This document shows positions 1-5,605 of a DNA stretch of 7,962 nt, piece by piece. This DNA is from an uncultured Ruminococcus sp. (GTDB taxonomy: Bacteria > Bacillota > Clostridia > Oscillospirales > Ruminococcaceae), in contig CAMNMO010000121.1 in assembly GCA_946544695.1 (NCBI GenBank), positions 1 through 7,962 on the forward strand, given 5' to 3'. The notes below the pieces were generated by a model that saw nothing but the letters and a program-made list of their open reading frames with translations, was not told the DNA's origin and searched no databases. A program made the translations under genes and the position numbers. Position 1 is the stretch's first letter. Every line of letters starts with the position of its first letter.

Positions 1-416
1 ATGACGGTACACTGACCCTGACACCCGACAATCTTGAGGTCGGCGAATTCCACGAGCAGCAGGCTGCTGCACCCGCTGATGAAAGTTCCGAAGCACCTGC
101 CGAGAGCAAGGCTGAGGAGTCGTCTAAGGCTGAGGAAAGCAAAGCCGAGGAAAGCAGTGGATCTAAGGCTGAGGAAAGCAGCAAGTCTGCCGACGAAAGC
201 AAGCCCGCAGACAGCGAGACAACTCCCGCCGAGACTTCAAGCAAAGCTGCAAACAGTTCATCTGCTGCAAGCAACAATAACACAAAATCAAGCGCAGCAA
301 CAGTCAACCCTAACCAGACTGAAAACAACAAAAACCCCACAACAGGCATGGCAGCGGGCATGGCTATGATAGCATTGATGAGCGGCGCTGTGATAGTTTC
401 AAAAAGAAAGAAATAA
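1..416 (+). CDS. C-terminal part of a sortase-anchored cell-surface protein (5' partial)
   Basis: The reading frame is open from the left edge (codons in phase with base 3) to the TAA at 414-416, giving 137 residues; the start lies outside the window. After about 20 residues that could end a folded domain (DGTLTLTPDNLEVGEF) comes a Ser/Ala/Glu/Lys-rich linker of roughly 85 residues with repeated KAEES-type units, then an Asn/Gln-rich stretch. The end is a wall-sorting signal: NPTTG (333-347), a hydrophobic segment (about MAAGMAMIALMSGAVIV) and a basic tail SKRKK. NPxTG is a known variant of LPxTG, so a sortase probably cleaves it between Thr and Gly and links the protein to peptidoglycan. The linker would span the wall and expose the missing N-terminal domain. 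Function of that domain cannot be told. An overlapping frame beginning at 34 is a basic, Leu/Arg-rich shadow of this low-complexity stretch. Confidence 0.85.
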   Translation, partial: DGTLTLTPDNLEVGEFHEQQAAAPADESSEAPAESKAEESSKAEESKAEESSGSKAEESSKSADESKPADSETTPAETSSKAANSSSAASNNNTKSSAATVNPNQTENNKNPTTGMAAGMAMIALMSGAVIVSKRKK

Positions 417-431
417 CTGATCTTTACAGTG

Positions 432-460
432 AAAGGCGCTGCACAAGTGCCTTTCTGCTG
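432..460 (+). terminator. Intrinsic terminator of the surface-protein gene
   Basis: Sixteen bases after the stop codon, AAAGGCGC (432-439) pairs with GTGCCTTT (447-454), an 8-bp stem with one G-T wobble and a 7-base loop. The downstream tract (CTGCTGTT) is only moderately T-rich, so termination may be less efficient than at the two terminators further right. Confidence 0.6.
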
Positions 461-561
461 TTATAAAATTCAGGTTTTCTGCACGTTGATCAGTCAGATA
501 GATACATTTATAAAAACCAACACACAAATTCAGAAATCTTGTGAAAAATTTTCAAAATTAC

Positions 562-590
562 TTGCAATTTCAAAAAATATGTGTTATAAT
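562..590 (+). promoter_or_regulatory. Sigma-A type promoter with extended -10
   Basis: TTGCAA (562-567) and a perfect TATAAT (585-590) are separated by 17 bp, and TG lies one base ahead of the -10 box (582-583), giving an extended -10. Transcription would start near 597, leaving a leader of about 80 bases before the ATG at 677. The rest of the 417-676 gap is A/T-rich and I see no gene or riboswitch in it; an 81-codon frame at 429-674 runs through both the terminator and this promoter and is rejected. Confidence 0.75.
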
Positions 591-676
591 ATATTTGTGG
601 ATATTTCTGTAGTATTTTTCGTGGCGGTGCCATGTGAAGATTATAGTAAGTATATGATCAGGGAAGGAAGATAGTT

Positions 677-1207
677 ATGACATATATGCTCAACAGTATA
701 GATGAAGCTATTGACAGAAAGTTTCTTGTAACTAAACAGATGAAGGCTCAGGCTGAGCCGGGTAATATTATCCATGTTCTTGATGCTACCAAGAAGAAGG
801 ACGGCTATGTAGTATCATACCGTGTTACCGATGTTGGTAAGGGCTACTCTTTCAGAGACTACGCTGCCAGATTCAACAGTGTTGCGGAATTCTGCAAGTG
901 GGCAAGACCTGATAATTTCATTGCCAGACACTATGAGTCCTTTGATCTGAAGGAGATCCAGAACTATATAAAGGTCACTGACAGGAGCTTTGTTACATTT
1001 GCTCTGCCTATTATCATTATAGGTGTGCTGATCTTCGCTGCACTGGGTATCTTTGTGATAAAGGGTGTTGGAGGTATCATACTGGCAGTTGTCGGTTCTC
1101 TTGCAGTTGCCGGTGGTATGTCCTGGTTCTTCCGTTGGCAGAAGAATAAAGTAAAGCTTGATCTTTACGGAAAGATAAGTTCCGACTGGGGCGTACAATT
1201 CAAGTAA
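677..1207 (+). CDS. Hypothetical membrane protein with two C-terminal transmembrane segments
   Basis: A 176-residue protein that I do not recognise. Residues 1-104 are soluble and mixed in charge, with a possible small beta-rich region (about 30-65) and a motif-like stretch EFCKWARPDNF around 71-81. Two hydrophobic segments follow, about 105-127 (FALPIIIIGVLIFAALGIF) and 130-151 (Gly-rich), joined by a very short turn, so they form a hairpin; the basic tail RWQKNKVK suggests that both ends face the cytoplasm. There is no signal peptide. The start is supported by GGAAGG (662-667), 9 bases ahead of the ATG; a second ATG at 686 is possible but less well spaced. The gene stands alone between its own promoter (562-590) and terminator (1216-1245) and faces the minus-strand operon, so nothing in the context indicates its job. 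Confidence 0.85.
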   Translation: MTYMLNSIDEAIDRKFLVTKQMKAQAEPGNIIHVLDATKKKDGYVVSYRVTDVGKGYSFRDYAARFNSVAEFCKWARPDNFIARHYESFDLKEIQNYIKVTDRSFVTFALPIIIIGVLIFAALGIFVIKGVGGIILAVVGSLAVAGGMSWFFRWQKNKVKLDLYGKISSDWGVQFK

Positions 1208-1215
1208 ACAAATTG

Positions 1216-1245
1216 AGCCATGCAGGTTTCTGCATGGCTTTTTTT
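1216..1245 (+). terminator. Strong intrinsic terminator of the membrane-protein gene
   Basis: AGCCATGCAG (1216-1225) pairs perfectly with CTGCATGGCT (1230-1239) across a GTTT loop and runs straight into a T-tract (1239-1245). It begins 8 bases after the TAA. Confidence 0.92.
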
Positions 1246-1284
1246 GATGTTACTAACAAGCACACTGAATGAATAAATACCAAC

Positions 1285-1320
1285 AAAAAAATGCCCGAAA
1301 GCAAGCCGTGCTTTCGGGCA
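1285..1320 (-). terminator. Strong intrinsic terminator closing the minus-strand operon
   Basis: Read on the minus strand, TGCCCGAAAGC (1320-1310) pairs perfectly with its complement at 1302-1292 (11 bp) around a 7-base loop, followed by seven T (A-tract at 1285-1291 on the + strand). It starts 12 bases after the stop codon at 1333-1335. With the + strand terminator at 1216-1245 it insulates the convergent gene pair. Confidence 0.93.
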
Positions 1321-1332
1321 AATATTGTTATA

Positions 1333-2823
1333 TCAGAATCCTGAATCTCTCATCTTCTTCTTGAAGTTGGAGTTCAGCTTTGCATTCTTCTTTTTCTGCT
1401 TAGCTGCCTTGAGCATTTCTTCCCTTGTCATGGGAGCGTCGTCGTCCTCATCATCGTCATCTGCATCAGCAGCGGAAATTGTGGAAGGCTTAGCTGCAAG
1501 GTCATCGGTGTGTACCGACTTTATTGCACTCTGGGGTGCGGGCGAAGCTGCGGGTGTTTCAGTCTGGATATGTACAGAAGTCTGACCAACGCCTGGCATT
1601 GTCAGCGACTGCATGCCTGTACCCTGCTGGTAAGGCTTAGCATTGGGGAAACCTCCCTGCTGCATGCCCTGCTGAGGATAGCCCATACCCTGCTGAGGAT
1701 AACCGCCCTGCATACCCTGCTGGGGGTAACCCATACCCTGCTGAGGATAGCCGCCCTGCATGCCCTGCTGGGGATAGCCCATACCCTGCTGAGGATAACC
1801 TGACTGTCTGCCCTGCTGGGGGTAGCCCATACCCTGCTGAGGATAGCCGCCCTGCATGCCCTGCTGGGGATAACCCATACCCTGCTGAGGATAACCTGAC
1901 TGTCTGCCCTGCTGGGGGTATCCCATTCCCTGCTGAGGATATCCTGACTGTCTGCCCTGCTGGGGATAGCCCATACCCTGCTGAGGATAGCCGCCCTGCT
2001 GGGGGAAACCGCCCTGCCGCATGGTGGGAGGAACATTGAATCCTGCCGCACCCTGTGCAGTTGCATCAGCGGGCTGATCGAACATGGAAGTTACACCGCT
2101 GCCAATGGTCTTGACCGCAGGATCTGCACCTGTTGTCTTTTCCTCGAAGAAAGGATTGTTCTCATCAACGCTGAAACCATCAGCAAACTCAGCGGGCTCA
2201 CCGACCTTTTCGTTCTCCATGTATGCCGCAGCGATCTGCTCCTGAGTCTGTTCCTCGGCAGGTGCTTCAACATCAACATCGAAACCGTTCATCAGGTCTT
2301 CCATGCTTGCCTCGGCAGCAGCTGTGACTTCTGCAACAGCTTTATCAGCCGCATTCTGAACATTTGCGTTCTCAGCGGGTGTTTCTTCAACAGCGGGAGC
2401 TTCTTCAACTGCGGGAGCTTCCTCTACCTCGGGAACAGGTACGATATCTCTCAGCAGCTTACCTTCTTCTGCGGAAACAAGAACTGTGCAGTCACCGCTT
2501 GCGGGGTTAGCCTGTGCCAGTATAGCCAGCGCAGCCTTGCCTGTATTGACAACAGCGTTATCCTTGAACATCATGGTAACGATCTGCTTAGCGCAGGTGC
2601 CATCAGCGTTGTCGATAAATCTTCTTACAGCCACAGTTTCGGCGGGTATCAGTTCTACCAGACCGCCCCTCACTGTAACACTTGTTATGCCTGTGATCGG
2701 CTGGTCGTCGCTGTCAACTATGACACAAACAGCCGACTCGTTCTCGGAAATAAAATCAGGCTTATCCTGCCTTATTATATCTGCATACCGTTTTGCCAGA
2801 TCATAAAGCTCGCTAATTTCCAT
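1333..2823 (-). CDS. Repeat-rich protein with a degenerate cytidine-deaminase-like N-terminal domain
   Basis: This 496-residue protein closes the operon. Residues 1-130 read collinearly with cytidine deaminases recalled from memory: strand SAVCVIVDSDDQPITG, then the helix PAETVAVRRF (60-69) where enzymes have (C/H)AE, then VNTGKAALAIL (92-102) where enzymes have PCGxCRQ, then CTVLVSAEEGKLLRDIVP. The catalytic-type Glu (E62) is kept, but all three zinc ligands are lost (Pro, Val and Lys positions), so it is probably not an active deaminase. Residues 130-155 are Glu/Pro/Ala repeats (EEAPAV). An acidic, disordered middle follows to about 265, then fourteen GYPQQG units (about 278-386), a linker, an acidic run (DDDDEDDD) and a basic helical tail (EEMLKAAKQKKKNAKLNSNFKKK). 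There is no signal peptide or membrane segment, so it is likely cytoplasmic. The ATG at 2823 is chosen over a GTG at 2832 because AAAGGG lies 8 bases upstream of it. The gap from the GGDEF gene is 33 bp. Confidence 0.85.
   Translation of the reverse strand: MEISELYDLAKRYADIIRQDKPDFISENESAVCVIVDSDDQPITGITSVTVRGGLVELIPAETVAVRRFIDNADGTCAKQIVTMMFKDNAVVNTGKAALAILAQANPASGDCTVLVSAEEGKLLRDIVPVPEVEEAPAVEEAPAVEETPAENANVQNAADKAVAEVTAAAEASMEDLMNGFDVDVEAPAEEQTQEQIAAAYMENEKVGEPAEFADGFSVDENNPFFEEKTTGADPAVKTIGSGVTSMFDQPADATAQGAAGFNVPPTMRQGGFPQQGGYPQQGMGYPQQGRQSGYPQQGMGYPQQGRQSGYPQQGMGYPQQGMQGGYPQQGMGYPQQGRQSGYPQQGMGYPQQGMQGGYPQQGMGYPQQGMQGGYPQQGMGYPQQGMQQGGFPNAKPYQQGTGMQSLTMPGVGQTSVHIQTETPAASPAPQSAIKSVHTDDLAAKPSTISAADADDDDEDDDAPMTREEMLKAAKQKKKNAKLNSNFKKKMRDSGF
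1666..1992 (-). repeat. In-gene tandem repeat coding for 14 GYPQQG hexapeptides, 48-bp higher-order unit
   Basis: The basic unit is 16 residues, MGYPQQG followed by RQSGYPQQG or MQGGYPQQG, present a little more than six times, with MQG and RQS variants interspersed. Codon choice alternates: the MGYPQQG half mostly uses CCC for Pro while the RQS/MQG-preceded half uses CCT, except in the last unit where both use CCT. This shows that the 48-bp dimer, not the single hexapeptide, was the unit of duplication. The tract begins after an imperfect copy (GGFPQQG) and ends in MQQGGFPNAKPYQQG. Confidence 0.92.
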
Positions 2824-2831
2824 AGTACACA

Positions 2832-2837
2832 CCCTTT
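2832..2837 (-). promoter_or_regulatory. Ribosome binding site that sets the start at 2823
   Basis: AAAGGG on the minus strand lies 8 bases before the ATG at 2823-2821. The GTG candidate at 2832-2830 overlaps the edge of this site, so it would have no usable ribosome binding site. Confidence 0.65.
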
Positions 2838-2856
2838 ACCTTTCCAATGTACTTTA

Positions 2857-3777
2857 TCAGCCCTGCATTGTGTAGAAGCAAAGCTGGTTTTTACCGCTTT
2901 CCTTTGCATTGAACATTGCAGTCTCGGCACATCTGAACAGGTCATCTGCTGTCATGGCATTCTCGGGGAAGCTTGCTACACCATAGCTTGCTGCAACGGT
3001 GTAGACATTTCCGCCTATGTTTATAGGCTCGCTGAAAATACCGCTTATACCTGCCGCATACTGATAAATAGCTTCATTAGTCATTCCGCTGCCCAGTATG
3101 ATACCGAACTCATCGCCGCCGATCTTAGCTGCGAATGCATTGTCGCCGCAGTAATTTTTGATCTTCTCGGAATAACGCTTGAGAAGATCATCACCGATAG
3201 CGTGACCATAGTTATCATTTATGCGTCTGAAATCGTCCATATCAACATAGATCATAACACAGTCGCCTGTATCCTTGATATGCTTTTCGAGCTGCTCCAT
3301 GAAGTTTTCTCTGTTAGGCATACCTGTGAGCTTGTCGTAGTAAGCCATATATTTCAGGCTCTCGTCCTGTTCCTCGATTATGCGGTTCTTTTCGATAGCT
3401 TCCTGGTAGCTTTCCTGAAGCTCAGCGGTCATCTTATCAGATCTGCTTACATAGAAATATATCAGCAGTACGATGCCGATGGTTATGAAAGCAACTGCGG
3501 CACCTGCCAGATCACTTACACTGAAATCACCGGTCTTCGCAGACCTTAATGCCCTGAGGAAAGCCATCAGTGTTGTTATCGCATTGAGAGTGACACCTGT
3601 TATCATACCCTTCTTCTTGCCGAACATGGTCATGATGATAGATATTACTACCTGTGCCTGAGCCAAGATAGGCGACAAGCCGCTGATACCTCTGGTCTGT
3701 ATGATAAACGCTGCCATATAGAGAACTACGCAGATTACTACTACAACTATATTACCTTTTTGCTCTTTCTTATCCAT
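2857..3777 (-). CDS. Membrane-anchored GGDEF protein, probable diguanylate cyclase
   Basis: A 306-residue protein predicted to make cyclic di-GMP from two GTP at the membrane. Hydrophobic segments lie at about 9-27, 37-52, 57-75 and 91-110, with no recognisable extracellular sensor domain. A charged helix (112-145, likely coiled coil) leads into the catalytic domain. The GGDEF domain has its standard marks: DKLTGMPNR (148-156), the metal-binding stretch YVDMDDFRRIND (177-188, metal Asp near D179), an intact GGDEF (220-224) and the terminal AMFNAKESGKN. The product-inhibition motif RxxD, expected at 211-214, is GDNA here, so feedback inhibition at that site is unlikely. The start is supported by AGGAG (3791-3787) 9 bases before the ATG. 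It sits 48 bp after the PP2C gene with no terminator between, so it is probably cotranscribed. No EAL or HD-GYP partner is in the window. Activity is inferred from motifs. Confidence 0.9.
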   Translation of the reverse strand: MDKKEQKGNIVVVVICVVLYMAAFIIQTRGISGLSPILAQAQVVISIIMTMFGKKKGMITGVTLNAITTLMAFLRALRSAKTGDFSVSDLAGAAVAFITIGIVLLIYFYVSRSDKMTAELQESYQEAIEKNRIIEEQDESLKYMAYYDKLTGMPNRENFMEQLEKHIKDTGDCVMIYVDMDDFRRINDNYGHAIGDDLLKRYSEKIKNYCGDNAFAAKIGGDEFGIILGSGMTNEAIYQYAAGISGIFSEPINIGGNVYTVAASYGVASFPENAMTADDLFRCAETAMFNAKESGKNQLCFYTMQG

Positions 3778-3825
3778 TATTAAATACTCCTATCAACCAT
3801 TATTTCCCAACTCAGACTGATTCCG

Positions 3826-4731
3826 TCAGAAGTTTGCTGTATGCAGCTTAGCTTTTCTGTCAGCTGCCAGCTTTTTATTGCGTTCGATCATTTCCTTGAG
3901 CAGATCCACCTTTTCTGCTGCGAACTCAACATCGTAAACGCATGCCAGGGATATGTCATCTTCAGTACCGAAGTGCGATCTCTTGGTGATATTTTTTACC
4001 ACCGAAGCCTCCAGCGAGGGAGAGTTTACCTGTGAAGCGAGTATGACATGATAGTCCCTGAAATCATACTCACTGCCGAAGGACGTATACAGTCCGTCGG
4101 TAGATGAGAACAGTGCTATCAGGCGCTTATCATCAACATAGAAACTCTCAAACATCGAAGCTGCGTTAGCATTGCACATGGACGAGGTTATATTGGCAGG
4201 GTTTGCCTCCTCATACTCCATGGGCATTACAGCTTCGCCGTCCTCAAATATCGCAACAAGGCTTCCGTCACCTATCTGCACGCCGAAGGTGAATCCCTTG
4301 CCTGCAACGGCAGCGATAAGTGTCGTGCCGTAGTAGGACTCGGGGCTGATGTTCTCAAATTCTTCGGGCTTAAAGGGCTTCTTCTCGACCACAGTCACGG
4401 GGTTTTCCTCAAGGTGTTTCATCACCTTGGAATTCCACGCTGCGATTATCTGCCTTTCGATATTCCGAATTATCATCTTATGGTTTTTAGGGAAGTTCGC
4501 CTCGAACTCATCGGGGTCCTCATAGAACCTGTCGATGGTCTCGATAGTTGCTTCAACAGCACACTGCGAGCCGATGTTACTGCGGAAGTGCTTTTTACTT
4601 CCGTGACCGTCAGCCACCACTGCAACGGCATAACGGTCGGTTATCTTGTGCGCCGAGCTGTCCTGGCAAACAATACCCTTTGCCACGTGACTGGCGCCCA
4701 TTACCGAGTGGCTAAAGCCATTAAAAGACAT
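3826..4731 (-). CDS. PP2C-family Ser/Thr protein phosphatase (YegK/PphC-like)
   Basis: A 301-residue metal-dependent phosphatase, expected to remove phosphate from Ser/Thr targets of the kinase two genes upstream. The PP2C motifs appear in order: QDSS (D24), VVADGHG (D41, G42), YGTTLIAAV (134-142), QIGDGSLVAI (152-161), FSSTDGL (D212) and TEDDISLA (D258/D259). All metal-binding Asp residues are present, so it should be active. A charged insert of about 50 residues (80-130) separates the second motif from GTT. The C-terminus (270-301) is a Lys/Glu-rich helix. There is no signal peptide or membrane segment. The start ATG follows GGAAG by a short gap, with a second purine-rich site (GGAAGGAG) further upstream. 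It lies 33 bp after the VWA gene. Gene partners match the kinase/VWA/PP2C triad seen in E. coli yegI-yegK-yegL and TerY-P-C modules; the assignment to that group rests on context as much as on sequence. Confidence 0.92.
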   Translation of the reverse strand: MSFNGFSHSVMGASHVAKGIVCQDSSAHKITDRYAVAVVADGHGSKKHFRSNIGSQCAVEATIETIDRFYEDPDEFEANFPKNHKMIIRNIERQIIAAWNSKVMKHLEENPVTVVEKKPFKPEEFENISPESYYGTTLIAAVAGKGFTFGVQIGDGSLVAIFEDGEAVMPMEYEEANPANITSSMCNANAASMFESFYVDDKRLIALFSSTDGLYTSFGSEYDFRDYHVILASQVNSPSLEASVVKNITKRSHFGTEDDISLACVYDVEFAAEKVDLLKEMIERNKKLAADRKAKLHTANF

Positions 4732-4764
4732 TTTCTTCCAACACTCCTTCCGACATCTTACGAT

Positions 4765-5589
4765 TTACCAACCAGTATCGTAAGGAACGTCGCTGCCGTC
4801 AGTCTGATCGCCGACCAGTTCCTGGATCTGCTGACCGAGCATTCTCTGCTTAGCTGCATAAACGTCCTCATCACTGAGTTCTTCGTTAGTTTCGTCGGAA
4901 AGTGTCATAGACTTACTTCCTATCTGCGAAGCTGTTACTGCGATGATCTTTATCATCGAAGCCAGCTGACCGCCTGTGTAGGCATGAACGACTGTGTCCT
5001 TGGAACCTGTGAACTCTTCCAGCATCTCATCGTTAGCTTCATCACCGATACCCAGTGCAGCCTTCAGACCGAACTTGTACCAGCTGTTAGCCTGCAGAGC
5101 CTTCAGACCCGACTTATAGTCATCAGAGGGATAGCCGTCTGTCATCAGGAACATAACGGGAGCGAAGGACAGCGAAGGAGAATTCAGGAAGCTGTTTCTT
5201 GACATTCTTGCTGCCAGCTCAGTAAACGCAGCACCCATACTGGTAACGCCCTGAGCGCCCAGTCTTGCCCACTCGAATTCCTCGATGGAGATAGGAGCGG
5301 AATACATCCACTTAACATCAGTATCGAAGGTAAGTACAGCGACCTTAACGTCTGTATCTGCCTCACCGACTCTTCTTATCTCAGGTATCAGCTCTTCCAT
5401 AACGGTATTCAGCTGACCCATCTTTTTGCCCTTCATGCTTCCCGAAGTATCGATCAGGAAGAAGATAACAAGGCTCTTTTTAGATACCGCTGTGGCACCC
5501 AGGGGATCATCGTCATCGAAATCCAGCAGGTCATCAACAGTGGTATTTTCCTTTACCTCAGCATCATTGATATTATTATTCATGATCAT
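4765..5589 (-). CDS. von Willebrand factor A domain protein (TerY/YegL-like)
   Basis: A 274-residue, probably cytoplasmic VWA protein. The metal-ion-dependent adhesion site is complete: DTSGS (D47, S49, S51), the conserved Thr in GVTSMGAAF (T116) and the Asp in MTDGYP (D151). VWA domains with an intact site bind a divalent metal and often serve as scaffolds; in TerY/YegL families the partners are a kinase and a PP2C phosphatase, which flank this gene here. The first 35 residues are acidic and flexible (ENTTVDDLLDFDDDDP), and the last 45 are also acidic. The metal-binding C-terminal domain attached to some TerY proteins is absent; a zinc ribbon is instead found on the neighbouring kinase. The ATG at 5589 has AGGAAAGGG just upstream; an ATG two codons later is an alternative. 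The gap to the kinase gene is 16 bp, the tightest in the operon. Confidence 0.93.
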   Translation of the reverse strand: MIMNNNINDAEVKENTTVDDLLDFDDDDPLGATAVSKKSLVIFFLIDTSGSMKGKKMGQLNTVMEELIPEIRRVGEADTDVKVAVLTFDTDVKWMYSAPISIEEFEWARLGAQGVTSMGAAFTELAARMSRNSFLNSPSLSFAPVMFLMTDGYPSDDYKSGLKALQANSWYKFGLKAALGIGDEANDEMLEEFTGSKDTVVHAYTGGQLASMIKIIAVTASQIGSKSMTLSDETNEELSDEDVYAAKQRMLGQQIQELVGDQTDGSDVPYDTGW

Positions 5590-5605
5590 TTACGCCCTTT
5601 CCTAA

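Noticed and set aside
429..674. 81-codon + strand frame between the surface-protein and membrane-protein genes
   Set aside because: It runs through the terminator hairpin and the -35/-10 promoter, has no ribosome binding site, and its composition (many Phe, Ile, Cys) reflects A/T-rich non-coding DNA.
1666..1992. CRISPR-like array
   Set aside because: The repeats are contiguous, have no unique spacers, keep the reading frame and encode a regular peptide.
1602..2066. Minus-strand frame rich in repeated ILSRVWAIPSRA units
   Set aside because: It is the shifted frame of the GYPQQG repeat tract, so its repeats are a by-product of the true coding frame.
2857..3777. Degenerate GGDEF receptor rather than enzyme
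   Set aside because: GGDEF, the metal-binding Asp and DKLTGMPNR are all intact, so an active cyclase is the simpler reading.
3778..3825. Internal promoter or operator in the PP2C-GGDEF gap (CTGATTCCGTCAG partial palindrome)
   Set aside because: The inverted repeat is only 4 bp per arm and no convincing -35/-10 pair with proper spacing is present.
4414..5202. 262-codon + strand frame across the PP2C and VWA genes
   Set aside because: It lies antisense to two genes with complete catalytic motifs, spans their intergenic gap and contains no recognisable domain; it is a codon-bias shadow.
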